Origin: Stomorhina lunata
Taxonomy: Eukaryota; Arthropoda; Insecta; Diptera; Rhiniidae
Assembly: GCA_933228675.1 (NCBI GenBank)
Contig: OW121740.1
Coordinates: 2,728,001 to 2,792,000 of the forward strand
Reading direction: 5' to 3'
DNA: 64,000 nucleotides
Made by a program: the position numbers and the translations under genes. Below the pieces are notes generated by a model, which was not told the DNA's origin, made no database searches, and saw nothing but the letters and a program-made list of their open reading frames with translations. Every line of letters starts with the position of its first letter. Positions within the stretch are counted from its first letter, which is position 1. Below are positions 1 to 10,228 of the stretch, one piece after another.

Positions 1-539
1 TATTCGATTTTGCCTTTTGTTCCAAGCTAAAAAATAAAATTTTAGTAAAAGATTCTAAATAAGTAAGTACGAGTAAGGCACCGATTTTGATAACAGTGTA
101 AAGGTAATATATCCATAATTTGTAGCAAAAGTTTAATTAGAAGAGTACTTTTATAGTAACAGTGTGACAATTTATTTAAAATAAGATTTAAAGGCATTTT
201 TCCGGTATTTAAAATTGGTGTATTTGAAAAAATTGCAAAATTATGTTAAGGTTATAAAATGTTTTTTAATGTGAAAGTTAATGCAATAGGTAAAAATTGT
301 TACAACTTGGGTTTTTCATAATGGTCAGAAAGGATATGGTTACTCACCTCCATACAGGTAGGTTTTACGAGACGCACATATTGGTTGAGTTATATATGCA
401 CCTATTTTTAGAGGTAAAAAATACATTAATTCATTGATTTCTTTATTATTCTTTGGATACAGGTATATATAAAAAATGTTTTTTTTTTAATATAAAAAAG
501 AAAGTTTTAAATGTAACTGCTATTAACAGTTAAAACATC
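1..539 (+). promoter_or_regulatory. 5' flank of the RAG1-like transposase gene
   Basis: This is AT-rich DNA with no supported gene. It should hold the promoter and 5' leader of the downstream transposase. A donor-like CAG|GTAGGT lies at about 354-362 and acceptor-like sites follow at about 462 (TTTGGATACAG) and 529 (TTAACAG), so a short leader intron is possible. Joining these sites does not give a longer in-frame protein. The in-frame triplet just upstream of ATG 540 is reached from a TAA stop at about 531. No CACAGTG-type transposon end is visible here, so the left end of the element, if it survives, lies before base 1. Confidence 0.4.
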
Positions 540-2576
540 ATGGCTATAACATTGGAATTTAAAGTGTTGTGCGATATTCTTTTTGAACAACTAAGCAGTT
601 CGAGAGCAGAAAAAATTAAAATAATCATGCGATATGCTAAAAGTCAAACTAACTCCATGATTCTCAATAGTGAGGAAGACAAAGTCGTAAAATTTGTAAA
701 GTTATTTGAACTTAAAATTAAGTCGGTTAATTACTGTTTAAAAAGATTTGAATCTAAATTTAAAGACTGGCTGAAGGACTCAATTGAGCTTAAAACTTCT
801 GGTGCTGGAGCCCCTCTAAAAAACTATGATGATCTCGGAGAAAGATCTAAAAAGATGCGATTATCCGAAGTTCTTTCTACTCATTCGGATACTGAAATCA
901 AAGATTCCTTTAAGGAAGTGCTCAAACGAAATAATCAACCAGCTGAAGCTAAACAAATAGCAGATATTCTCCCAGAGGCTTCTCCTAAACGTCTTAAGCG
1001 AATTATTAAGAGTATACCAACTCCTTCTTCTCAATCAGAATTTTCGGAGGAAGAAGCACTTGCTCTTATGCTCGAGTTGAAATTGAGTAAAAATAAATAT
1101 ATTAAACTCTGTAAGGCATTACGAGACAAAGGACACTCAATTTTACCAGGATATAATGCGTTATTAAAAACCAAAAAAAACTTAATACCAACAAACGTGA
1201 TAGGAGACGAAAGTGCATCTGTGGATTTATCAAAATTATTGGAAAATACGGCATCAAGGCTGATATCTACTACATTGTCTGAAGAAGAAGCCAAGAAACT
1301 TGACAACAAGGACTTAACTTTAATATGTAAATGGGGATGTGACGGTTTATCTGGATTACCGGAATACAAACAATCAACATCTCATCAGAACACAAATGAC
1401 TACAGAAGCGTTTTTATGGCATCCCTAGTACCACTAAGATTAAGAAAGAATCGTTCTGAACCATCCACATCAAAAGAGCGTACTGAATATGTGTGGGTTA
1501 ACACATCTCCAGGATCAAAGGCATTTTGCAGACCGATCAGATTCGAATATTTAAAAGAAAATGCAGCAAGCACAAAAAATTGGGTTGATGATATCAAATA
1601 TTCAATAGACAATTTGAGTCCAGTCTGCATAGACATACATGGATATTTGATTAATGTAAATTTTGAGCTTCAATTGACAATGATAGATGGAAAAGTAAGC
1701 AACGCTATAACGGAAACCCATTCAACTTGGAAATGCTCATTATGCGGAAAGAAGAAATCGGAATTTCTACAAACTTCAGAAGATGCATCAGCTAGTACTG
1801 CAATTAATCAAGAGGTTCTGGAATTTGGTATATCGCCCCTACATGCACGTATCCGATTTTTAGAATTTATGCTACATATAGCATATGATCTGAAATATAG
1901 GAATATACCTGATAATCAGCTAAAATCCGTGAGAAATAATAAGGAACTGATTGAAATGAGATCCAGTGAAAAAAAAAGGATTCAGGAAGAATTCAAAACT
2001 ATGACGGGTCTAAACATAGACAAACCACTTGTAGGATATGGCAGTACAAACGATGGTAATACGGCCAGGCGATTCTTTGAAAATTATGAAACAACTTCAA
2101 AGATTTCTGGAATTGATGAGGAAGTTCTTCGTAAATGTTACGTAATATTATCGGCAATAAATAGCAAATATCAAATTAATGCTGAAAAATTTCATTGCTA
2201 TGCCCTCAACGCGTTAACTCGTATACGACATTTGTATCACTGGAAAGAAATTACACCAACAGTTCATAAAGTCCTTCAACATGGTCGTGAAATAATTGAA
2301 TCAAATCTTCTCCCACTTGGTGAACTGACAGAAGAGGCCCAGGAAGCGCGGAATTCAGATTTCAAGTATATCCAACTATTTAATACCAGAAAATGCTCAA
2401 GAAAATCGCAAAATCAGGATCTAATAAATTATCTCTTGTTGTCTTCTGATCCTGCTCTATCAACGATAAGAAAGAAATGGTGGAGCAGTTATACAAAAAC
2501 TTCTGAAAACGAACACCTGGAAGAGGTTCTTGATATAATAGATTGTACTGATTATTTTACTGAAAATAAAAATTAA
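540..2576 (+). CDS. RAG1-like (Transib-type) DDE transposase, 678 aa
   Basis: This intronless, uninterrupted ORF looks like a cut-and-paste DNA transposase of the Transib/RAG1 superfamily. Seen: D268 in KWGCDG, D383 in TMIDGK, C399 and C402 in KCSLCG, H576 and H581 in HKVLQH, and E602 in TEEAQEARN. Known for RAG1: catalytic D600, D708 and E962, and zinc ligands C727, C730, H937 and H942. The order is identical, both zinc pairs have the same internal spacing (CxxC and Hx4H), and E602 lies 21 residues after the second His against 20 in RAG1. NDGNTARRFF (504-513) fits the RAG1 GNxAR segment. The region after E602 (TRKCS...DLINYLLLSSDP) fits the RAG1 C-terminal tail. The N-terminal 260 residues are Lys/Glu-rich and I see no RING or plant-homeodomain motif there. 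The start ATG has a reasonable insect context (ACATCATGG). No stop or frameshift breaks the gene, so it may be recent or retained. Whether it is active, dead or domesticated cannot be told from here. Confidence 0.9.
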   Translation: MAITLEFKVLCDILFEQLSSSRAEKIKIIMRYAKSQTNSMILNSEEDKVVKFVKLFELKIKSVNYCLKRFESKFKDWLKDSIELKTSGAGAPLKNYDDLGERSKKMRLSEVLSTHSDTEIKDSFKEVLKRNNQPAEAKQIADILPEASPKRLKRIIKSIPTPSSQSEFSEEEALALMLELKLSKNKYIKLCKALRDKGHSILPGYNALLKTKKNLIPTNVIGDESASVDLSKLLENTASRLISTTLSEEEAKKLDNKDLTLICKWGCDGLSGLPEYKQSTSHQNTNDYRSVFMASLVPLRLRKNRSEPSTSKERTEYVWVNTSPGSKAFCRPIRFEYLKENAASTKNWVDDIKYSIDNLSPVCIDIHGYLINVNFELQLTMIDGKVSNAITETHSTWKCSLCGKKKSEFLQTSEDASASTAINQEVLEFGISPLHARIRFLEFMLHIAYDLKYRNIPDNQLKSVRNNKELIEMRSSEKKRIQEEFKTMTGLNIDKPLVGYGSTNDGNTARRFFENYETTSKISGIDEEVLRKCYVILSAINSKYQINAEKFHCYALNALTRIRHLYHWKEITPTVHKVLQHGREIIESNLLPLGELTEEAQEARNSDFKYIQLFNTRKCSRKSQNQDLINYLLLSSDPALSTIRKKWWSSYTKTSENEHLEEVLDIIDCTDYFTENKN

Positions 2577-4094
2577 GTAAATAACTACTTTTATATAAAT
2601 ATGTAATAAAAACTGTAAGTTTAAACTTTAACTACAAATACTTCAATAAAATGTATTTCACCTTTTAATATAAGTACAAATTATTTACATTTTGATATTT
2701 CATAAATCCTCATGATATTTTCTTTAAAAAAATAAAAAAATATTTGTTTGTTATCGAAGGATCATTGTCATCTTAAAAATAGTGAAATATTTGAGTATGA
2801 TTATTAATTTTATATGCACAAATTCATCACTTATATTTAAATAAACAGTGTAAAAATGCTACGGGGGCCAAAGTTTTCAGAGTTTTTTAAGACTCGGTAT
2901 TAATGCTTTATATACATGTTTAGTATCATTAGATCGGGAAAGACTAGGAGATTAGCACTAAGTAAAAGTTTTTTTTAAGTGCGTTACTTTTTTTACACTT
3001 TGTATCGTAAAACAAAAAAAAATTGTTTTTCTGCTTTTTTAAGGAAAATATTTTTAATCTTTGATATTCTGTGGAAATGACATGGATAAAGATATTACAA
3101 TGAAATTTTGTAGTAATGTAGACCAATAAGATGTAAAAGCAATAGACTAAAAAAAATTCCCAATTTTAACTTAAAAATTCCCCAATTCCCAACTGGGGAA
3201 AAAGGTGTTTCAAAAAATGAGTTTTTTTACAAATATGGCAACACTGTCTCTATTTGCAGCGCGTTTCAGAAAAAACTTTTCTAATCAATAACAGATATAT
3301 TGGAAAATATGAACATTATAATTTTTTTCAAATCGGTGCTTTGCCTTTTGAGAAATTTTTGTTTAAACTAATTTTTTTTTTTACAAATTGCCATTTTTTG
3401 GAGAGGACATGTGCGAGGACCAAAAGTCCAATTAGCAAGAAATTTGTTTTATACGCATTCTCATTATGTTTTCTTTTAAAAACTTTAAAAATCTTTTTAT
3501 GTTTCTTAAGAAAATATTTTTTTATTAGTGAAAAAATATAGCTATCTTTTGGGGAAAAACTAAAAAAAAAGCGAAATTTTTTGTAAGTTTCAACTTTGAA
3601 TATTTTTAACTTTTAAACAAAAGAAGATTTCTATAACTAACTTGCACAAAAATTATTCAGAATTTTATTACAAATTTAAAGAATATTCTTAAAAAATTTT
3701 TGGTCCTCAGATGCGTCCACCAGATCAAAAAAAGCTTAAAAAAAGAGGTAAAAAATCAACCTAAAAATTCCTTTTTACCCAAATATCTCGAAATCCAAAG
3801 GAGATAACCTACACATTTAAGCGTATTTTTTGTAGATCTTCTCAAGGACAACTTAAGTTTAAAATTTCTTTTCAATCCATACATAAATGGATTTTTGGCG
3901 AATTTTTAAAAAAGTCGAACACCCGAGGTGACCAACTTTGAAGGTCCATCAATCACTCTCCCGACCCCTCATGGACCAGTGCTTTTAAAAACCAACTCGA
4001 ATACTCCTTGACTATCACCATGTCAAATTTCATTCAAATATCTCCAGTCGTTCAAAAGTTAAAGAATTATTTCCAAAAAAAAGCGTCCGTAAAC
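2577..4094 (+). other. 3' flank of the transposase gene
   Basis: No gene is seen. AATAAA-type signals at about 2605 and 2646 could end the transposase mRNA. A small hairpin, CCCCAATTCCCAACTGGGG, lies near 3180-3198. The stretch at 3880-4090 contains CAAATTTCATTCAAATATCT-like sequence of a kind common near insect transposon ends. It may be the 3' untranslated part of the same element. Confidence 0.4.
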
Positions 4095-4101
4095 CACTGT
4101 G
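4095..4101 (-). mobile_element. candidate right terminus of the Transib-type element (heptamer CACTGTG)
   Basis: Read inward on the minus strand the end is CACAGTGGTTTACGGACGC, which starts with the exact RAG recombination-signal heptamer CACAGTG. Transib elements are known to have CACWRTG-like ends and 5-bp GC-rich target duplications. The next bases outward are CGATG (4102-4106), a possible target site. The mate end is not in the window, so this assignment is inference from one end only; a 7-bp match alone can arise by chance. Confidence 0.4.
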
Positions 4102-4700
4102 CGATGGCGGGTACTTTATAAGTAGCGAGCACTACGAGCGATGGACTTCGATGATATAAGTCGGTAAAAGATGCAACACAAAAAGCGAAACAATGAACCA
4201 ATTCAGTTTCGAACCCAGTGTACAAATTATTTGGGGAGTAGCCGTGGTCAACTTTTATAAGTATATTCGCTCTATCGACTCAAATTAGAACTTTTTTCAT
4301 TTCTCAAAATTTGTTGTTTTTCTTTTATTCAAATCCGAAAGCTCTAAGTGTGAGATATTATCAATTTTTTTATTAGATTAGATTAGAAAAGATTATTGAT
4401 ACAACAATGTGTGGAATATGTGTTCATAGCTTTTCTTAAAATGTATAACTCATTATAAATTTGGCTGTTTTTGACCAATTGTTTTGTTGTTGGTTAAGTT
4501 GACTTTAAGGAATGCTGAGGTTTTCGCCTGATTCGCATAGACCTGTGACTTATGAAAGCCCACAAGAATGTATCCTATTGAAACCACATGTCGTTAGTAA
4601 TCACATATACAGAATATGTATCTGTGCAAAGTTTTATAAATAAAATGCAATTATCTATAGATTTATAAGCATTTTTGTGCTTTTCTGGATATTTAAAAGA
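4102..4700. other. unassigned AT-rich DNA
   Basis: No coding region, RNA gene or clear repeat is recognised. It contains a short duplicated TTAGATTAGATTAGA patch near 4373-4387. Confidence 0.5.
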
Positions 4701-4705
4701 CTTTT

Positions 4706-4830
4706 GAGAATGTGTCTTGTATGGGAGGTATGGTGAAAAATGGGCCGATTCCTACGAAATTGAGTACACTGATAAAAGTTACCATAACAAGGGTTTATAT
4801 TCAAAATGTGCTATCTACAAATTCACAATT
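4706..4830 (-). mobile_element. DINE-1-like fragment
   Basis: The run TATGGGAGGTATGGTGAAAA followed by GGGCCGATTCCTACGAAAT matches the internal part of the longer copies at 9464-10228 and 48224-48996 (GGAGCTATGGTCAAATGTGGACCGATTTCAACGAAATTTGG). It is an old, truncated copy without ends. Confidence 0.5.
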
Positions 4831-5524
4831 TTACAAGAGAGCGAAAAAACTGTTTTTGTCATTGACTATAAGAGTAGTAAAAAAACTTTGTTTTTCAATA
4901 CCATATAATTTGGGACTAAGATTTTGTACAAATTAAGTTTATTTATTAACTCCTCATATTTGCGCTTCCATAGTAGATAGCACTTTTTACGAGTTAAAAT
5001 TTTATCGTTTCAAATACTAAAGCAAGTAGATATCATTATTTTAACAACAAAAAAATAATATATAATGAAAATTGAGGCTTTTATCAAAATATCACGAATT
5101 TTAATTGAAATAATAAGTCTTTTGAACAAAATAAGATTTATTATATATAAATTAATAGAATTCAAAGTATTCTCTTTCTTATATGACTTATGATTATTTA
5201 CAATCTGTTAAGGTCAAAGGCCGAGTATATTTTAGAAATCCATGATTACAGTAAATTGTAGGGAATTATGATCCATTTTGTTGGTTTATCACAAATTACA
5301 ATGTATATTTTATAACAATTGTTATTATTTTCACAAATATTTTTAATGCAGATAGCACTATTTTTTGATTATGAAAACAACATGTGTAGATAGCACAAGC
5401 ACAATTTATAAAAAAAAATGTTTTAGAATTATTTTTCTTTCTTAAACTTTATATGACATATGACAGATAAGCTAAGGAACACATTTCCATTGAAAACCAT
5501 TTTGGTCGAAAATGTAGATAGCAC
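4808..5524. repeat. five dispersed copies of GTAGATAGCAC
   Basis: The 11-mer GTAGATAGCAC occurs at 4973, 5387 and 5514. A one-mismatch copy (GCAGATAGCAC) is at 5349 and the reverse complement GTGCTATCTAC is at 4808. The copies are not in tandem and the DNA between them does not align by eye. Confidence 0.6.
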
Positions 5525-5568
5525 TTTTTGAATATAAAGCGTCGATAAGCAATATTTGTGCTGAATAT

Positions 5569-5678
5569 TCAGCCTTATTACGGTTGTCGAAGATAATGAG
5601 ATTGTGTTGATGTTTTCTTCAATCTAGTACTAACTGTCGTAGTCGAAGTCGTATATTCGACAACCGTAATAAGGCTGA
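5569..5678. mobile_element. 110-bp foldback element (MITE) with 23-bp perfect inverted ends
   Basis: Bases 5569-5591 (beginning TCAGCCTTATTACGG) are the exact reverse complement of 5656-5678. No coding capacity is present. A clear target duplication cannot be read from the flanks, so the superfamily is unknown. Confidence 0.75.
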
Positions 5679-5693
5679 TTATTAAAATACAAC

Positions 5694-5963
5694 TAAATTT
5701 CGAGAAGGCATCCCTATGGCAGGTGCGGGAAATAGTGATCCGATTTGGGCCAAAAAACATTGGGATCGTCCTTGAACCAAAATATGAGTCTGGGCCAATT
5801 TTCATCAAATCATCTTTGAAGTCACGACCTGCACTTTGATAACAAGCTTATATGAATATCAGGCCTGCCTGTCGGACGGACATCGTTAAAACAACTCAGG
5901 TAGTGATTCTTCATTGCAAGCCCAATATACTCATTATACTTATGGTGATGAAGGGTACAAAAA
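5694..5963 (-). mobile_element. DINE-1-like element, 5' half, diverged
   Basis: The copy has the order seen in intact copies: TTTTCATCAAATCATCTTTG, ACGACCTGCACTTTGATAAC, GTCGGACGGACATCG, then TATGGTGATGAAGGGTACAA at the terminus. The half carrying the terminal hairpin is missing. The foldback element at 5569-5678 lies directly beside it. Confidence 0.65.
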
Positions 5964-5966
5964 TGA

Positions 5967-8600
5967 TCGTCCTATGTATGTATATCGATCACCGATAACA
6001 GTGATCTCCAAGCTATCGTCGTTCTCAAAGAAATTTGGATCAAGGGAGTTTATGGAAACAATTGAGGATGTCCCAAAATCAAGTATCTATTTCATCCAGA
6101 AATTAGCCCCATTCCTGAAGATGATACTATGGTTTTTGTTTTTGATTTTAAAGATTCAACATGATTTTATTTAATTTCATTATAAAATCATATTAAAAGT
6201 TAATAAAACTATTTTTATATATAATTTTTTTTTTAATGTGTAAAGACTCTTTCTTATACAATAGAAAAATTTTAAAATTCAATTTACTAATTCAAGTTTT
6301 TAATTCTTTTTATCTCTACTATCTTAACATTTAAAACTCTAATAACATTAAAGCCTTTCCAGAACAAAAGTTAAAAAAAGATTTAAATTGTAGAACTTAA
6401 TTATAATTCTACAGAAATCCCTTGATTTACAATAGAAATGTAAAAGACTAATATTTATTATGAGGATTAGAAGAAATAAAAAATAAAATAAAACAAAGAC
6501 TTGCAATTGTAATTTAACTTAATATTTATAAATATTTGCCTTACAATATGACAAAATAATTAACTTTTTTAATTACTTTCATAGTTAGTCTTTCTGGCAT
6601 AACAACTACAAAGTATGTACTAACTATTACATTGTTTGTCAGTCTCAATCAGGCATTCAGTCAGTCACTCAGTCACTCAGTCATTCACTTATTCCTCGCA
6701 GTTTATAAGCAAAAAGAAAAACTAGCGAATATTTAAGTAAGAAAGGAAAGTATGAGTATGAAAACAATTTCTGATTATTTTTACGTAATTATAATAAAAC
6801 AAGGAGTAGAAAGAAAAATCAGCATGTTAGCGGTTAACTGGTTAGATACGATGACGACGTCAACGACTACGACTGCCATCTTCAAGTTCTTGGAAGTAAA
6901 AAACATGTAATGCTTAAGAAAATGCTCATGTTTACATTAAAGAAAACTTTGCTAATTATGTTCAAGACTCTGCTAATTTAGTTGTACTTTATGCAGCTAA
7001 GAAAACTTCTAATACTTTTAGCTAACTTTCAAAGATACTTAGGTTCATATGAATGTATGTGTGTATGTATGTATGTTAATGTAAATAACTTGGTAGTAAC
7101 CTTAATGTTGGTGTTAACCACAATACGTAAACGCTGATTGTCATTTAAGTGTTTTGTCTACGCCTAAATGATGAGTTGATGAAGAAGGTTACAAAACTAT
7201 TTTCCAAAAACAATTTCATTTGAAAATATATACTTATGTTTGCAATGTATGTCTGTCTTTTAGTCTATCCTATTTAGTTTAACAATTATAGCAACAACCA
7301 AGATAATGTTGGCACACAGTCACTCATTCATTCACTCACTCATTCACTCAGTTCGTTAGAGTGACATTTTAAACAATTAAAACATTGCTAAGCATACAAG
7401 TTAATTGATACTTGGAAAAATGTCAAGTAGAAGACAAGACCCCCCATCCAGTGTTGAAAAAGTTTTTAAAGATCTCAACAGTTTTTTTTTTAATTTTTAA
7501 CTAACAATATAAAATAATAGAAAATTGGTTAAAGTTTTGACGAAAGTATTTTAGGCAAATAATTTTTAACAGGAAATTTTTTGGAGTCAAATTTTTACTT
7601 ACAAACATATTAAGATTAAAAAAATGTACAATAGGGTGGAGCGAAAAAAACATTTTATTGAAGTTTGATACTCCTGTATTAATAGCTAATGCTATCATCC
7701 TAAGGTGTGAGTCATAAAAACTAAAAATGCATTAAATATTTTTAAAGTTATTACAATTTTACCAAAAAAATTCGTGTATTTTTGACACATGCCTAATCAA
7801 GAAAATTTACTTTAGAAAACAAAAATTACGAAGTAAGACATGATTTACCATTTCAAGACTAAAGTAATTATATAGTTAAATTTTTTTTTAATAAATATTA
7901 TCGAATTGACATAGTTTTTTTATAATGGCAAATGTTACTTCTTTTTATAGTCTGTTTCAAAACTCACTTTTTGAGTTTTTGAAAATTTTGTTAAACGAAT
8001 ATTAAAAATTTAATTTTTTTTCATCGGAATGTCAAAAAAGACAAATGGGATAATAAAATTCAGAATATCAGGCTGATATCTTTTACGATTTCGCGGCACC
8101 TTCGATTTGAAATTGTCCAATTTCGCTAATTTTTGGACATAATTTAAATAGATGCATGGTAACTTGAGTTTAATTATAATAAAACTAACACCGAATATAA
8201 TAGCTTCTATGACGCTTTAATGTATGCTATAACTTTTTTTGACATTGGGTTAACTTAGACCTTCATCGGGGTTAAAGGTCAAAATTTAGATTTTTTATGG
8301 ATATGGGTAAATTTATACTAAAAGATCGGCACGTAATTTATATAATAAGTACCAACACACTTGGGCTTAGATAAGGACATTTTATTCCAAAAATTGTTGA
8401 TTTCCTGGTAAAGTAGTTGATGGTTTTAGAGATATTTTTACTGTAAATAACAGAAACACCAGAGTACATAAAAGTGTTTCCATTTAGCTTTTGATGAACC
8501 AAAGTATATGTCAAATATTAGATGATTAAATTTTATATCCAGACCATCCACAACAATTTCGGAGATATTTTAGAAAATATTTTAAGTCATAATGAAACTA
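5967..8600. other. non-coding AT-rich DNA with short sequence repeats
   Basis: No gene is supported. CAGTCACTCA/CATTCACTCA-type short repeats form two clusters, at 6656-6694 and 7316-7352. A (GTAT)n tract lies at about 7049-7076. From about 7636 (TAGGGTGGAGCGAAAA) the sequence looks like an old transposon, but I found no matching second end. Confidence 0.5.
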
Positions 8601-8605
8601 GTTTT

Positions 8606-8764
8606 AAAAATGTGCAAGTAATGTGGTAAAACCCCAGTTCAAATCACACTATAAGCTCATAAAACTAAAATTTTATATCCATCTAGAATAAGTAAAACTA
8701 GTTCGTCTCTAGACGGCCTTGTTTCAGTTAAAAATTTAAGGTATACCACAATAGCTGCACTTGT
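8606..8764. mobile_element. short TIR element of the GTGCxxGTAATGTGGTA family
   Basis: The left end GTGCAAGTAATGTGGTAAAACC and the right end GGTATACCACAATAGCTGCAC are imperfect inverted repeats. The same end sequence recurs at about 43388 and 43878, and as isolated ends at 10279, 48028, 49001 and 56832. The short interior is non-coding. Confidence 0.5.
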
Positions 8765-8794
8765 GTTTTCTGAAGACATTTAAATATATATTTT

Positions 8795-9279
8795 ACAATA
8801 AGTAAGAAAGTGCTATAGTCGGTCAAGCCCGACCATACGATACCCTTCGCCACTAAGGTCAAAGATGTTCTTTTTCCTATATAAAGACAAAGATTTGCTA
8901 AATTTTGCCATCATACAAACATTTCCTCAAAACTTATATACTTAAGCTGTTTCCGTCATTTAGACTTATATGAGAGCTAGGGTCAAATGTGGACCGATTG
9001 TCTCGATATTTGGCAAATTGATTACAGTTACGTATGTAAAAAATAAATTCAAAATTCTCATTATGTTCAGACTTACGAGCGTCTTAGTGATTTTTGTCTC
9101 ATGTAGTGCCTTTTGACAGAAGAGTATGTATGGAAGCTATGGTCAAATGTGGACTGATTTCAACGAAATTTGGCACAGTTATTTTAGTTTACATAAGCAC
9201 TATTTGATTCAAATTTCATGAAAAAATATTGATATTTGTGGCGAAAATATCCACATATGGTGGTGAAGGGTACAAAAAC
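8795..9279 (-). mobile_element. DINE-1-like (Helitron-type) element, internally deleted
   Basis: On the minus strand it runs from TTTTGTACCCTTCACCACC to the hairpin GTCGGGCTTGACCGAC followed by TATAGCACTTTCTTACTT. This matches the layout known for Drosophila INE-1/DINE-1 (TATACCC start, subterminal repeats, GGGTATC, hairpin, CTATAGC...CTTGTTT end). Compared with 9464-10228 it lacks the GGACCTATGGGAGGTACC and PyGGACGGACGGAC parts. Confidence 0.75.
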
Positions 9280-9463
9280 AGCTAAATAAATGGATCAATT
9301 GTTGTTATTCTTTCCTTATTTTAATATTTTACTTAAAAAATTAAAATACATCTTAAAACAAACCAAAAAATGTCGATCACACACGAAATCAAATTTTTCT
9401 GATTGACTCCTAGAATTCACCTACAAAAATACAACAGTTCGTTTAGCTCTTTATTATTTTAAA

Positions 9464-10228
9464 ACAAGTAAGAAAGCGCTATAGTCGGTCTAGCCCGACC
9501 ATACGATACCCTTCACCACTAAAGTCAAAGGTGTTATTTTTCCTGTATAAAGACAAATATTTGCTAAATTTTGCCATCATACAAACATTTTCTTAAAACT
9601 TATATATTTAAGCTGTTTCCGTCATTTGGACTTATATGAGAGCTAGGGTCAAATGTGGACCGATTATCTCCAAATTTGGCAAATTGATTACAGTTGTTAC
9701 AAAAATTATGTATGCAAAAAATAAACTCAAAATTTTCATTATCTTTAGATTTACGAGCGTTTTAGTGATTTTTTGTCTCATTTAGTGCGTTTTTAAAGAA
9801 GAGTTTGTATGGGAGCTATGGTCAAATATGGACCGATTTCAACGAAATTTGGTACAGTGATTTAAGCTTACATAAGCAGTATTTGTTTTTAATGTCATGA
9901 AAAAATATTGATATTTGTGGCCAATATATCAATTCCGGGAAGTAGGACCTATGGGAGGTACCATAAATAATGGACCGATTTTAACCAATTTCAATAGCCA
10001 TAGTCCCATTATCAAAAAAGTTATCCGTACCAAATTTTATCAAATTATCTTTAGAATTGCGACCTGTAGTTTGATTACAAGGTTTCATGGGGGTCCAGCC
10101 AGACGGACGGACGGACATCGCTAAATCGACTCAGAAAGTGATTCTAAGACAAATATTTCTATGCATTACATACATCAGCACAAACTTATAATACCCTTTC
10201 CACCTATGGTGGTTAAGGGTATAAAAAC
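9464..10228 (-). mobile_element. DINE-1-like element, apparently full length
   Basis: This and 48224-48996 are the most complete copies in the window. On the minus strand it starts TTTTTATACCCTTAACCACC, has a 13-bp-stem palindrome around CCACCTATGGTGG, then a GTCCGTCCGTCCGTCTGG stretch, and ends with hairpin GTCGGGCTAGACCGAC and CTATAGCGCTTTCTTACTTG. It has no coding capacity; such elements are known to be mobilised in trans by autonomous Helitrons. Confidence 0.8.
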
